From Parachitinimonas caeni (GTDB lineage: Bacteria > Pseudomonadota > Gammaproteobacteria > Burkholderiales > Chitinimonadaceae): 64,000 bases of DNA. The position numbers and the translations under genes are program-made. Positions 16,619 through 25,886 of the stretch are shown here, one piece after another; the first letter of the stretch is position 1; each line of letters begins with the position of its first letter. The stretch spans positions 1-64,000 of the forward strand of contig NZ_JARRAF010000024.1 of assembly GCF_030129945.1 (NCBI RefSeq), in the 5' to 3' direction. A model generated the notes under the pieces. It made no database searches, was not told the DNA's origin, and saw nothing but the letters and a program-made list of their open reading frames with translations.

Positions 16619-17326
16619 ATGGAAAAACAAAAGATTGTGGTCTTTACGGGGGCCGGTATCAGTGCCGAAAGTGGGGTGAAGACGTTTCGGGATATGGGCG
16701 GCTGGTGGCGTGAGTATTCGATAGAGCAGGTAGCCTCGCCAGAAGGCTGGCAATTGAATCCGGAGGCGGTGCTGGCTTTTTATAACGAACGCCGGGAGGG
16801 GGTGGTCGGTGCCGAACCCAATGCAGCCCATCTGGCGATTGCCGAGCTGGAGTCGGCATTTGAGGTTGTGGTGATTACCCAGAATGTCGACGACCTGCAC
16901 GAGCGGGGTGGGTCGAGCCGCATCCTGCATGTGCATGGCGAGATCCGCAAGGCGCGGAGTACGGCAGATGCCACGCGTATTTACCCCATACCGGGTACGC
17001 AGCTGCTGCTTGGCGATCGGTGCGAATTGGGCAGCCAGTTGCGACCCCATATCGTTTGGTTCGGCGAAGACGTTATGCATATGGCCGAAGCGACCGAGCA
17101 CTTCCGGACCGCCGACAAGGTGCTGGTCGTGGGGACTTCGCTGACCGTATATCCAGCGGCGGGGCTGTTGCGGCACGCCCGGCAGAATGCCGAGAAGTAC
17201 GCTATCGGCCCGGAGCCGATGGATGTGCCCTGGGGCTACCGCTTTCTGCGCGGTACTGCTACCAGCAAAGTGCCGCATGTGGTGCGCTGCTGGCTTGAGC
17301 AACGCTCACCGACACCTGCCAGTTAA
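16619..17326 (+). CDS. Sir2 family NAD-dependent deacylase (CobB-like) without zinc cysteines
   Basis: 235 residues. Sirtuin signatures are plain: GAGISAESG (11-19), TQNVDDLHERGGS (87-99), catalytic His106 in LHVHGE, and VGTSLTVYPA. Tyr55 and Arg58 in FYNERR match the Tyr/Arg pair of class III sirtuins that favour acidic acyl groups such as succinyl-lysine. The zinc-ribbon cysteines are missing: between His106 and LRPHIVWFGE only Cys135 remains, as in a known bacterial subgroup with ARS...IY...GDRCE...GSQLRPH. The following gene is a PARG-type ADP-ribose hydrolase 103 bases on, suggesting a shared role in NAD/ADP-ribose chemistry. Preceding TATA-like A+T-rich spacer probably holds the promoter. 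Confidence 0.9.
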   Translation: MEKQKIVVFTGAGISAESGVKTFRDMGGWWREYSIEQVASPEGWQLNPEAVLAFYNERREGVVGAEPNAAHLAIAELESAFEVVVITQNVDDLHERGGSSRILHVHGEIRKARSTADATRIYPIPGTQLLLGDRCELGSQLRPHIVWFGEDVMHMAEATEHFRTADKVLVVGTSLTVYPAAGLLRHARQNAEKYAIGPEPMDVPWGYRFLRGTATSKVPHVVRCWLEQRSPTPAS

Positions 17327-17378
17327 GCGCCGGGTGTCGGCTTGACGCTTGTTGGGGGGGCAGGGTTGCATTGAGTAT

Positions 17379-17411
17379 TGATTCGATTCGATTCGATTCG
17401 ATTTGATTTGT
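17379..17411 (+). repeat. Pentanucleotide (GATTC)n tandem repeat upstream of the PARG gene
   Basis: Five ATTCG-phase units followed by two degenerate GATTT units, ending about 20 bases before the GTG start of the PARG gene. It sits in the 103-base gap between sirtuin and PARG genes where a promoter or leader would be. Short tandem repeats at such sites can vary in number and change expression. Confidence 0.9.
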
Positions 17412-17429
17412 TTGGATTGGAGGTGACGC

Positions 17430-18257
17430 GTGTCACTCAAAGAAACTGCGGCACAGACACTGGACGTCCTGGCTGCCGGGGGCTTTCTGGCGCCGGATGG
17501 CCGGCAGATATCGTTGCAACCGGCACTGAGCCGTGCCGTGCAGCACACCCGTCTTTACACGCCCAACCAGGCGCTGGCGCTACTGGAAGAGCCTGCCTCA
17601 GCGCCATCGGGCCCGCTCAGCGTCGAAGTGACGGATGAGACGACTCAGATAGCTGCCCGGCGGCTGGTCGAAACCGAAGGAGTGAATGATCTGGTTCTCC
17701 TCAACTTTGCTTCGGCACGTAACGCGGGGGGTGGCTTTATCAACGGTGCCAAAGCGCAGGAGGAAGACTTGTGCCGCTGCTCGGGTCTTTATTCTTGCCT
17801 GATTGAGCAGCGCCAGTATTACGAGGCCAATCGCGAGAACCCGTCGGCGCTCTACACCGATCACTTGATCTACTCACCGGAGGTGCCGTGGTTTCGTGCA
17901 CGGAGCTGCGACCAGCCGGACACGGTATTTCTGGCCTCGGTCATTACGGCCCCGGCACCTAATGCCGGAGTGGTGCGCAGGCAGGAGGCCGATCGCCAGC
18001 AGGAGATCGAAACGGTACTGCGGCGTCGGGCCGGGCTGGTGTTGGCAGTGGCCGCCGCCAATGGGCATCGCACAGTGCTGCTGGGGGCCTGGGGATGTGG
18101 CGTATTTCAGAACGACCCGGCCATGGTCGCAGACGCTTTTGCCACTTGGCTGGAATCGCCTCGCTTTGCAACCGCGTTCGACCGGGTGGTGTTCGCCATC
18201 TATAGCCGGTCCGCCGACGAAACGCTGGAGGCGTTCAAGCGGCGGTTTGGGGCTTAG
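17430..18257 (+). CDS. Microbial-type poly(ADP-ribose) glycohydrolase (TIGR02452 family)
   Basis: 275 residues from a GTG start with GGAGG six bases upstream. The macrodomain-like PARG signature is present at 99-113: AGGGFINGAKAQEEDL, with the tandem Glu111-Glu112 that supply the catalytic acid in bacterial PARGs, preceded by LVLLNFASARN and followed by LCRCSGLY. The C-terminal LVLAVAAANGHRTVLLGAWGCGVFQNDP block is also typical. Such enzymes remove ADP-ribose chains or units from proteins or nucleic acids in the cytoplasm. Pairing with the sirtuin gene suggests a joint unit acting on ADP-ribosylation or O-acyl-ADP-ribose. The TAG stop is followed by GGCTTTGTTGATG, a degenerate match to the dispersed repeat end. 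Confidence 0.9.
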   Translation: MSLKETAAQTLDVLAAGGFLAPDGRQISLQPALSRAVQHTRLYTPNQALALLEEPASAPSGPLSVEVTDETTQIAARRLVETEGVNDLVLLNFASARNAGGGFINGAKAQEEDLCRCSGLYSCLIEQRQYYEANRENPSALYTDHLIYSPEVPWFRARSCDQPDTVFLASVITAPAPNAGVVRRQEADRQQEIETVLRRRAGLVLAVAAANGHRTVLLGAWGCGVFQNDPAMVADAFATWLESPRFATAFDRVVFAIYSRSADETLEAFKRRFGA

Positions 18258-18270
18258 GCTTTGTTGATGC
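18257..18270. repeat. Possible degenerate left end of the dispersed element
   Basis: GGCTTTGTTGATG differs at two bases from GGCTCTGTTGACG, and the TA before it is part of the TAG stop codon, as at other copies. Only 13 bases match, so chance is possible. Confidence 0.3.
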
Positions 18271-18293
18271 GGCAGAGTAACTACTTGGGTTTC

Positions 18294-18334
18294 AAGGAAA
18301 ACCTGAAGCGATCGCATTCAGGTTTTCCTTTTTT
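18294..18334 (+). terminator. Rho-independent terminator after the PARG gene
   Basis: AAGGAAAACCTGAA pairs with TTCAGGTTTTCCTT around a nine-base loop containing GCGATCGC, followed by a T run. Because of the A run on the left it may also act on the convergent DUF2278 gene. Confidence 0.9.
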
Positions 18335-18357
18335 GGTCAGTAGCTTATAAGCAAGTG

Positions 18358-19059
18358 CTAGCAATTCCCCTGGCAGTTTCCGTTATTGTCGGTTTGCAGG
18401 CACTGGCCAGAGAACATGAAGAAAAACGCATTGGCGCTGCCATCCTGATTCAGGATGAACAGTGCCCCATCCTGATAGATGCCGTTATCCGCGCTTTGGT
18501 GTTGCGATGACGGCGTACCTTGGTTCAGATGCACATCATCCATGCCGCGCGGCGGTAGGCTGCTGTTTTCTTGATAGCGGCTATGGCCATAGCTGCTGGA
18601 TTGACGGTACTGATCATCCTCATCGTCGTAGTAAGTCCCGAAGACCAGCAATTGCGCGCCGGTTGTCAGCGCGGCGGATAACTGCGAGCCGATCTGGTTT
18701 GCGGAGGCCGGTGAGCACTCCGCCAAAGCCTGTACCACATTGGTGAATTCACTCTGGCGTATCAGGTCGAGTGCGCCGCTGCCGGGTTGGCTCCGCAAAG
18801 GCAGAAAGCCTGGCGAAAACGGGCTCAGCGGAGCGAGGATGATATTTTGCATGTCCTTTGCGCTCACCGTGGTGTTGATCATCATCACATTGGGTGAGCT
18901 GCTGCTTTGAGAGTCGATATTGACCTGATAATTGCGGTTGCCATCGCTACCGATCAAATTGAAATGAGATAAACCCGAGTAACTTGAAGTATGGGTTCCT
19001 TCAACTTCGGTTACAGTCAGCGCTAAGAAGCCATAGGTTTTATTTCCGGAAAACGGCAT
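18358..19059 (-). CDS. DUF2278 family protein
   Basis: 233 residues, no signal peptide. Matches the DUF2278 (YukJ-like) layout: YGFLALTVTEVEG at the N terminus, a beta-rich SSYSGLSHFNLIG and YQVNIDSQSS region, ALDLIRQSEF near residue 95, LLVFGTYYDDEDD, then the conserved RGMDDVHLNQGT and NGIYQDGALFI blocks. Function is unknown; members are often fused to or located near secreted or phospholipase-like domains. It converges on the PARG gene with a hairpin terminator between them, and a full dispersed element lies 130 bases upstream of its start. Confidence 0.85.
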   Translation of the reverse strand: MPFSGNKTYGFLALTVTEVEGTHTSSYSGLSHFNLIGSDGNRNYQVNIDSQSSSSPNVMMINTTVSAKDMQNIILAPLSPFSPGFLPLRSQPGSGALDLIRQSEFTNVVQALAECSPASANQIGSQLSAALTTGAQLLVFGTYYDDEDDQYRQSSSYGHSRYQENSSLPPRGMDDVHLNQGTPSSQHQSADNGIYQDGALFILNQDGSANAFFFMFSGQCLQTDNNGNCQGNC

Positions 19060-19192
19060 TCGGACCTCCTGAGTGATAGGGGCAGGCAGGGAGCGTGAGA
19101 TATCGCTGGCATGCCGTTTGAGACACAGCGGCCCGATTGGGGCAGCCTTTTGGGTCGCAAACAGGCACTACAGGATTTCACGGTTGGTTGTA

Positions 19193-19457
19193 GGCTCTGT
19201 TGACATTTTATTTCCGGATCGCGTTTCGTCGGATTTGGGCCTGAAGCAAGGCAAAAAGCGCGCCGCTTAGTGGTAAGCCACGCGATTTTTAACGCGGCAG
19301 CAGGCCCAAACCCGGCGAAACCCTCCGGGCCGGGTCGATTTTTGGGTCATGGCGTCGTTAGGGTTCGTTTATTTAGCTCGCTAAACCTCACTCACCCTGC
19401 CTCGCCCTGCCCCAAAACTCGGCCCGGCGCGACCGGAAACAAAACGTCAACAGAGCC
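19193..19457 (+). mobile_element. Full-length dispersed inverted-repeat element (GGCTCTG subfamily)
   Basis: 265 bp, non-coding. Terminal repeats GGCTCTGTTGACATTTTA and AAACGTCAACAGAGCC are complementary for about 25 bases; TA lies before the left end. The left arm is a long hairpin (GTTTCGTCGGATTTGGGCCTG with CAGGCCCAAACCCGGCGAAAC, apical GCTTA/TAAGC), the right arm a second hairpin (GGGCCGGGTCGATTTTTGG with CCAAAACTCGGCCC, apical TTTAGC/GCTAAA). No transposase. This fits a MITE, probably moved by a TA-targeting (IS630/Tc1-type) enzyme elsewhere. Confidence 0.85.
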
Positions 19458-19624
19458 TGGGGCGCCCCTATAAGGTGTAGGCAAGGCCGTGAGGTTTTGC
19501 AGAAAATTTGATGGTTTCCGACCGCTTCGGGGCGGCTGTCGCACAAAAAGCGCCTGCCGTGTCAAATCGGGTAAATATTTGATGCTAGAGTCTGGGCTCC
19601 AACCTGTTCAGGAGCCCTGCAACG

Positions 19625-20896
19625 ATGAAGTTCGAGTCTTTGAGCATCCACGCTGGTTACAGTCCCGACCCCACCACCCGTGCGGTAGCGGTGCCTATCT
19701 ACCAGACCGCAGCGTATTCATTCGACAACACCCAGCACGGTGCCGATCTGTTCGACCTCAAGGTCAGCGGCAATATCTACAGCCGTATCATGAATCCGAC
19801 CAACGATGTGCTGGAGCAGCGGGTGGCTGCGCTGGAAGGCGGCATCGGAGCGCTGGCCTTGGCTTCGGGCCAGGCGGCGATTACTTATTCGATCCTGACC
19901 ATTGCCGAAGCGGGCGACAATATCATCGCCACCAGCACCCTGTATGGTGGCACCTACAACCTGTTTGCCCACACCTTGCCGCAATACGGCATTACGGTGA
20001 AGTTTGTAGATGCCAATGATCCGGGCGCCGTCGCCGGCCTGATTGATGAGCGGACCAAGGCGGTGTTTGTCGAGTCGATTGGTAATCCGCTGGGCAATGT
20101 GGTGGATTTCGGCGCGTTTGCCGAAGTGGCCCATGCGGGCGGCGTGCCGCTGATCGTGGACAACACGGTAGCCACCCCTTACCTGACGCGGCCATTCGAG
20201 CATGGGGCCGACATCGTGGTGCATTCGCTCACCAAATATATTGGCGGTCATGGCACCAGCATCGGCGGCATCATTGTTGATTCGGGCAAGTTCCCCTGGG
20301 CCCAGCACAAGGCGCGCTTCCGCCGGCTGAATGAGCCGGAAGTCAGCTACCACGGCGTGGTCTATACCGATGCGCTGGGGCCAGCTGCCTACATTGGCCG
20401 TGCCCGCACCGTGCCGCTGCGCAATATGGGAGCTGCGCTGTCGCCGTTTAATGCCTTCCTGATTCTGCAGGGGCTGGAGACACTGGCGCTACGGATGGAA
20501 CGCCACAGCGAAAATGCGCTGAAAGTGGCCCGTTATCTGCAAGGCCAGTCCAAGGTGAGCTGGGTGAACTATGCCGGTCTGGCCGAAAGCCCGTCGCGCC
20601 TCTTGGTGGATCGTTACTTCGGCGGCAAGGCTTCCGGCTTGCTGACCTTCGGCGTCAAAGGTGGCCGCGAGGCCGGGGCGCGGTTCCAGGATGCCCTCAA
20701 GCTGATTACCCGCCTCGTCAATATCGGCGATGCCAAGAGCCTGGCCACCCATCCGGCCTCTACCACCCATCGCCAGTTGAACCCCGATGAACTGAAAAAG
20801 GCCGGCGTCAGCGAGGATATGGTGCGGCTGTCGATCGGTATCGAGCATATCGACGACATTCTGGCCGATCTCGAACAGGCGTTGGCAGTCGCCTGA
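19625..20896 (+). CDS. metY: O-acetylhomoserine aminocarboxypropyltransferase (MetY)
   Basis: 423 residues, the usual size for MetY. A pyridoxal-phosphate enzyme of the Cys/Met metabolism family: SGNIYSRIMNPTNDVLEQRVAALEG region at 48-72, SGQAAI near 81, DNTVATPYL at 179-187 and the PLP lysine Lys204 in HSLTKYIGGHG. The insertion FPWAQHKARF and the long GRARTVPLRNMGAALSP stretch are typical of O-acetylhomoserine sulfhydrylase rather than cystathionine synthase. It makes homocysteine (or methionine) from O-acetylhomoserine and sulfide or methanethiol. It stands alone; a dispersed element lies just upstream. I saw no SAM riboswitch in the 165-base leader. Confidence 0.93.
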   Translation: MKFESLSIHAGYSPDPTTRAVAVPIYQTAAYSFDNTQHGADLFDLKVSGNIYSRIMNPTNDVLEQRVAALEGGIGALALASGQAAITYSILTIAEAGDNIIATSTLYGGTYNLFAHTLPQYGITVKFVDANDPGAVAGLIDERTKAVFVESIGNPLGNVVDFGAFAEVAHAGGVPLIVDNTVATPYLTRPFEHGADIVVHSLTKYIGGHGTSIGGIIVDSGKFPWAQHKARFRRLNEPEVSYHGVVYTDALGPAAYIGRARTVPLRNMGAALSPFNAFLILQGLETLALRMERHSENALKVARYLQGQSKVSWVNYAGLAESPSRLLVDRYFGGKASGLLTFGVKGGREAGARFQDALKLITRLVNIGDAKSLATHPASTTHRQLNPDELKKAGVSEDMVRLSIGIEHIDDILADLEQALAVA

Positions 20897-21001
20897 GCGG
20901 GCGGTCATGGCGAGGGATGCCCGCATGTGCCGGCACCCTCGATTGAAAGGCCTCTCCTTCGCTGAGCTGCGGGGAAGGCAATCTGTCTGGCTGGTCGTCC
21001 A

Positions 21002-23368
21002 ATGAATGTTCGAATCTGCAAAGTGTTGATCCGGTGCGGCATGTTTCTGGGACTGGGCTTGTCGTTGACGGCGAGTGCGGCGACTTTTGACCCGGCGGCG
21101 ACAGACCGCGCTTTTGCCGGGCTGCTGTCGATGACTGCGGCGAAACCCGCTGACGGTTGGTGGGACGGGACGCCTCGTCTGCGCCGTCCCCCCCGCAATG
21201 AGGCTGAACTGCAGCGCTGGCTGGTGCAGCAGCGCGCCCTGGGGGCCGACTTTGATGCGTACCGATATCAGGGCACCTTGCTGCACCATGCGTTAAGAGC
21301 GGGTTTCGAGCAGACAGCGTTGTGGCTGCTGGAACAGGGGGCCAACCCACGGTTGGGTCTGCAGGATTGGGATAAGACCAAGGTTTTGGATCTGGCAGAG
21401 CGCTACCAGCGTAAGCAGGTGTTGGCGGCGCTGGCCCGTCCCCCCTACCAGCTGGTGAAGCCCCCTCAGCCTATTGTTAGCGCCGATTCGACCACACCTC
21501 TGCGCAAGCTGCTGGCGATGACAGATCAGGATCTGGCTTATCGCAAACTGATCGAGGCCATCCACCGCGAGTTCTTCACTACTGACCAGAGCATCGAACA
21601 GTTCGAGCCAAGCCACTTGGCCAAGCGCATTGCGCCGGTGCGTCAGCTGCTGGCCGGGTTGGATCAGGCCCGGTTACGACGAGCACTGAACGATCCGGCC
21701 TCGCTCAGGCACTGGATGGCCTGGAGCAGCATACTGACGCCAGACGTGTTTGCCGAGCAGCTGGCGCGGGTGGAGGCGCAGACGCTGAAGGTGCATGCGA
21801 AGATTGCCCTCGCCGCCATGACGCAGCATGTGTCACCGGGCAATCCTGCCCAATCGGTGGCCAGTGCCAACTGGCGCCTGTTGCTGGGGCGCCTGCCCAA
21901 GTTGAATGCCCTGCCGGCAAGCAATGGGCAATTGCCCCCGTTGTTTGTTTACACCGAACCCGCGCTCTGGCCCCTGTTGCTGGAGCGTGGTTATCAGCCG
22001 CAGGCGGCCAAGCTTGAGTTGGCAGGGCTGAAGCTGGCGCAGTTCGATACGGCGCCGGTGGCAACGCTGATCCGATCCATTGCTGAGTGGCGCGGAGAGT
22101 GGGCGGAGGCCATGCTGGCTCCATACCAAAGGCAATGTGTATTTTTGTGTGCCGGCGAGACCGAAGCTTTGCCTGAAACACTGGTGCCTGCCATCAAGAC
22201 AGCGCTGGCTGAGGGGGCTCGGCGCCCACAGATTGAGATGCGTGGGGATATTGTGTTCCGGTCCGATCCGGAGCGGATCAAAGAATTGAAAGAGCTTGGC
22301 ATTCTGCATAGCCCGTCTGTTCCGCCTGATCGTTTTCAAGCCATGCCTGTCGAGTGTTCCTTGAAGGTGGAAGGTAACTTGCGTCAGCGCCTGGTCGAGA
22401 AGGCACCCGCGACGGGGGATCGTTCGGTAAATCTCGGCGATATAACCTTGCTGGATTTACCCGATGGTCAGGGCTGTGGCGTGTTGCTGTCAGGCGATGA
22501 ATCTGTCATTGACTATCTCGCGGGGCAGCCATATGGCTTTGACGGGCCTGAGCCTTCTCTCAATCCGAGCTGCCCCGATCCGGTGGCGGCCACTACTCTG
22601 CTGGTAAAAGGCCAGTCGGGGTATGTCGAGTCGAAAGCATTGATTGACCTGAATGCAGTTGGCCTGCAGCAGCGTTTTATCGATAAGCAGACCGGGCAGG
22701 TGTTCTGGTTTGCCTGGCGGTCCCTCGGAAGGTGCTGGCCAGATGAAGAAAGCCTTCTGGGGTGGGTCAAGACAGCCAATGGCTGGGTGTTTCAGCCGCT
22801 GTCGCGCAATGAGGTGACCCATGACTTCTGGCGCTATGTCGCGTCTTTACAGAAAGATCACCCGCTGATGCAGGTGCTGCGTCATAGCCAAAAGCCTGAA
22901 AGTATTTGGGAAAAGCCGGTGGTTGAACGAGTGGAGTCTGTGTTGGATCAGGCACTCGATGGCGATCACCAAGTTCTCACCACAGCCGTGCTGGCAGGCG
23001 ATTGGGGCACAGTGCGCAAGCTGATGGCGCAAGGTGTTCCGGTTTGGTGGCAGGCGCCTATGCTGAAAACACTGCTGGAGGCGCCTGACCCGCCTGCGAG
23101 AAAGCGCCAGCTTCTGCGTGGCTGGTTAGACGAAGTGGTTTTGAAGCAGTCGCAGACGTTGTACCCGTCAGAGCTTCTGCCCTTGCTCGATTGGTTTGAT
23201 GCAGCCGATTGGCAAAAGCTGCTGGCACGAAAGCCTGTGGATCTGGGCGATGCAGCGCGCGAGCGCGGTAAACGGGCCTTGGCCTGCTTGTTTGACCATT
23301 CGGTTGGCCGGATCTGCCCGAACTCCTTGCCTGCCAACACAATCAGATTGATACGGCGTTCGGAGTAA
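21002..23368 (+). CDS. Large exported protein with ankyrin-like N-terminal region
   Basis: 788 residues. Signal peptide in the first 27 residues (GMFLGLGLSLTASA/A). Residues 70-140 contain an ankyrin-like pair: TLLHHALRAGFEQTALWLLEQGANP and DLAERYQRKQVLAAL; another LTTAVLAGDWGTVRKLMAQGVPV ankyrin-like unit lies near residue 660. The rest is not recognised. The middle section has the cysteine pairs CVFLCAG and VECSLK and a SYVESKALIDL block. Likely a periplasmic or outer-membrane scaffold. The next gene, 160 bases downstream on the same strand, is a Sel1-repeat protein and the one after has a vWA domain; together they may be a group of protein-interaction proteins. No enzymatic function can be assigned. 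Confidence 0.7.
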   Translation: MNVRICKVLIRCGMFLGLGLSLTASAATFDPAATDRAFAGLLSMTAAKPADGWWDGTPRLRRPPRNEAELQRWLVQQRALGADFDAYRYQGTLLHHALRAGFEQTALWLLEQGANPRLGLQDWDKTKVLDLAERYQRKQVLAALARPPYQLVKPPQPIVSADSTTPLRKLLAMTDQDLAYRKLIEAIHREFFTTDQSIEQFEPSHLAKRIAPVRQLLAGLDQARLRRALNDPASLRHWMAWSSILTPDVFAEQLARVEAQTLKVHAKIALAAMTQHVSPGNPAQSVASANWRLLLGRLPKLNALPASNGQLPPLFVYTEPALWPLLLERGYQPQAAKLELAGLKLAQFDTAPVATLIRSIAEWRGEWAEAMLAPYQRQCVFLCAGETEALPETLVPAIKTALAEGARRPQIEMRGDIVFRSDPERIKELKELGILHSPSVPPDRFQAMPVECSLKVEGNLRQRLVEKAPATGDRSVNLGDITLLDLPDGQGCGVLLSGDESVIDYLAGQPYGFDGPEPSLNPSCPDPVAATTLLVKGQSGYVESKALIDLNAVGLQQRFIDKQTGQVFWFAWRSLGRCWPDEESLLGWVKTANGWVFQPLSRNEVTHDFWRYVASLQKDHPLMQVLRHSQKPESIWEKPVVERVESVLDQALDGDHQVLTTAVLAGDWGTVRKLMAQGVPVWWQAPMLKTLLEAPDPPARKRQLLRGWLDEVVLKQSQTLYPSELLPLLDWFDAADWQKLLARKPVDLGDAARERGKRALACLFDHSVGRICPNSLPANTIRLIRRSE

Positions 23369-23531
23369 GTGCTGTTGTCTTTGCAGGGGCTGGCGCTGCA
23401 TTTTCGATGCCAGGGCTGGTCGGCGAGGGGGTAAGTTCATTATCATCTATGCCTTTTGCATAATTGGCTGCTTGATTCTGCCGGCCCCGCCTCGAATGGG
23501 GCAGGTCGGCGTGATCCGGCAAGATGTTTGA

Positions 23532-25718
23532 ATGAATGACAAGGCTGCGCAGTATCTCGATGCTTACCGCCAGGGACAGGAAGTGGCAGGCGGTATTCTT
23601 TACTTCAAAGCACTGCAGCAAAGCCGCCTCGACGGCAGTGCCGACAGTCTGGACCGGATAGATGCCTTGCTGGCCCAACTGCGCAGCAAGGTGCAACCGC
23701 AGCCAGCCGCGTTTCTTGGCCATCCGGCCGCTTTCAATTTCTGCCTGTTTCTGGCGTTTTACCTGGGTGATTATCTGAGCCGGGCGGCAAATCGACCGCT
23801 CGACTGGCTTGCGCGTGAACAGGCTGCAGACCATTGGCCTGAACAGGTAAAGCGGCCCGATGGATTGGCTGGGGAAGTCGTCGGGCTGATCGGCGACCAG
23901 CCATTCCTGCCGCTACGCTGGTTGGAGCGCCGCCTGTTTACCGACGCTACGGATTCCTGCCGTCGCTGGCTGGAGGATGCGCTGCACCGGCTTTCGGCGC
24001 CGGGAGAGGGCGAAGCATGCCTGCTGACTGATGAGGGGGAGGCGCCGGATATTCGCTACGCCGATGGGCGGCGTGTCGAGCCTGGCGATGGCGTACTGGC
24101 GCAGGCCGGCGTGTTGCCTGGCCGGGTCCGCCGGATGATGCGGACTGTCGATGCCGGACCGGTCGTAGAGGTGGAACTGACAGGCTCCGGACAGCAGGTA
24201 TGGGTGCTTGCCGCGCGGGTGGCAGCGCAGTTGCAGCGATTACCGGAAGACATTGCCCCGACGGTAGATGAGGTGACCAGCTACTTTGAGGGGCTGCTCG
24301 CGAACGGTCCGCGCCGTGCTGACTGGTCGGGCCAGGAACATGCGCGTTATGCCCTGGCCAAGCTGCATGAAGCCGGTCTGCTGGGGGATGGTAACCCGGC
24401 TCGCATGTTGACGCTGTGGCAACAGGCGGCCGATCTGGGTTACCCGCCCGCTGAATTCGAAATGGGCCAGCTGTTTTTGCTCGGCCGGCACAAGCCAAAA
24501 GATGCCGAGCGGGCGCTGATTTTCCTGCATCGCGCCGCCAAGGCGGGCTGGGCGCCGGCCATGGCCCTGCTCGGCGATATTTTTCGTGCCGGAGAGGGAG
24601 TGCCTCCCAATTCGGTGCGGGCCGAGGAATGGTATCGACAGGCACTGGCCCAGAATGAGCCCGCTGCGGCGTATTGGTCTGCTCATGCCTTGATGGCGGA
24701 GGAGGGGAGCGAGATGCCCGAGCTGGCCCTGGAGTGGCTGGGCCAGGCTGCCATTGCCGGGGTGGCGGCAGCGCAAACTACGTTGGCGCGATGCTATGAA
24801 ACGGCTGCGGGCGTGCCTCGGCATCCTGCAAGGGCGGCGCACTGGTATCAGAAAGCGAGTGCGCAGGGAGATGCGGTAGCGACCCAAGGGCTGGCAGATC
24901 TGTATGCGCAGGGGCTGGGCGTCGCCAAAGATGTTCCCCGTGCGGTTGGTTTATACCGGAAGGCGGCAGAAGCTGACGTGACGGTAGCTTGGTATCGCCT
25001 CGGCTGTCTGTTTGCCGAAGGGCGCGAGATTGCGCGGGATCTGGATCGTGCTTACGACTGGATGAGAAAAGCCGCAGACCGTGACTTTGCCGATGCCAAA
25101 GCCCGGCTGATGCAAATCAAACAGGCGCGGGTGGTCGGGCAGCTCGACAAGGCACGAACAACCTTGAAGCTCGCTGACAAATTACCGGTGGAAGTCCTGT
25201 TCAAGCTGGCCGGCGAGCTGGCCGACCCCGATCTGCCGGAAACCTTGCCACTGGCTTTTGAGCTATATCACCTGAGCGCCCGTCGTGGCGAAACCCAGGC
25301 GATCTACCATGTGGCCAGCTGTTATCGCACGGGCAGCGGTATTGCCCGTAATCTGGAAAAAGCGCTGAAGTGGTATCTGCGTGCGGCAGAGACCGGTAGT
25401 GCCCAGGCCCTGCATGATCTGGGCCTGTATTACGAAACCGGCGAGCTGGGGCCGTTCAACCCCTCCCTGGCGTTTGAATACACCCAGCGCGCTGCAGTCA
25501 AAGGCGATCATCGGGCCTCTTATCGGTTGGCGTGCATGTACCAGGAGGGGCGTGGGGTCGAGCAGAATCTGGAAGAAGCGCGGCAGTGGATGTTGCTGCC
25601 AGCCCAGTATCGCTATCAGGACGCCGAACTCCGACTGGTACAGCTGCAGCAGGCGGGCAGTGCCAAGCGCTCGGGGCTGTCTTTGCTGGGCCGGCTGCGT
25701 TGGCCCGGCAAGTCTTGA
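23532..25718 (+). CDS. Sel1-like repeat protein
   Basis: 728 residues, no signal peptide seen. From about residue 260 to the end it is built from Sel1/TPR-like repeats of about 36 residues: AEFEMGQLFLLGRHKPKD, AMALLGDIFRAGEGVP, AWYRLGCLFAEGREIARD, AIYHVASCYRTGSGIARN, ASYRLACMYQEGRGVEQN and others, each with the A-x-x-x-L-G-x-x-Y-x-x-G-x-G-V pattern. The first 250 residues are a different, unrecognised domain. Sel1 proteins act as adaptor scaffolds, often in envelope or signalling assemblies. It sits between an ankyrin-like exported protein and a vWA protein. Confidence 0.85.
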   Translation: MNDKAAQYLDAYRQGQEVAGGILYFKALQQSRLDGSADSLDRIDALLAQLRSKVQPQPAAFLGHPAAFNFCLFLAFYLGDYLSRAANRPLDWLAREQAADHWPEQVKRPDGLAGEVVGLIGDQPFLPLRWLERRLFTDATDSCRRWLEDALHRLSAPGEGEACLLTDEGEAPDIRYADGRRVEPGDGVLAQAGVLPGRVRRMMRTVDAGPVVEVELTGSGQQVWVLAARVAAQLQRLPEDIAPTVDEVTSYFEGLLANGPRRADWSGQEHARYALAKLHEAGLLGDGNPARMLTLWQQAADLGYPPAEFEMGQLFLLGRHKPKDAERALIFLHRAAKAGWAPAMALLGDIFRAGEGVPPNSVRAEEWYRQALAQNEPAAAYWSAHALMAEEGSEMPELALEWLGQAAIAGVAAAQTTLARCYETAAGVPRHPARAAHWYQKASAQGDAVATQGLADLYAQGLGVAKDVPRAVGLYRKAAEADVTVAWYRLGCLFAEGREIARDLDRAYDWMRKAADRDFADAKARLMQIKQARVVGQLDKARTTLKLADKLPVEVLFKLAGELADPDLPETLPLAFELYHLSARRGETQAIYHVASCYRTGSGIARNLEKALKWYLRAAETGSAQALHDLGLYYETGELGPFNPSLAFEYTQRAAVKGDHRASYRLACMYQEGRGVEQNLEEARQWMLLPAQYRYQDAELRLVQLQQAGSAKRSGLSLLGRLRWPGKS

Positions 25719-25886
25719 GCGTTGCGGATTCTCATATAAAGAAATTTCGCTGAAAAAATTTTGCTTCTTGTAACCCGTTTCGCAGGCTCCGGCCGTTTCA
25801 TCGGCATGTTCAATTTGAAGCGCTCTGGTCTGGATTACTGAAGAGGCCATGACCGGAGCGATTCGTCCACCTGATGCGAGGTTTCC

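Noticed and set aside
16619-17326. Sirtuin as a SirTM (class M, macrodomain-linked ADP-ribosylating) enzyme
   Set aside because: It keeps the catalytic His and the class III Tyr/Arg pair, so it looks like a CobB-type deacylase despite the neighbouring PARG.
19193-19457. The dispersed element as an integron attC site
   Set aside because: The ends lack the GTTRRRY/RYYYAAC core sites, genes beside the copies face both ways and are ordinary chromosomal genes, and there is no integrase.
19459-19624. SAM riboswitch before metY
   Set aside because: I could not find the conserved pseudoknot or terminator-antiterminator features of known SAM riboswitch classes in the leader.
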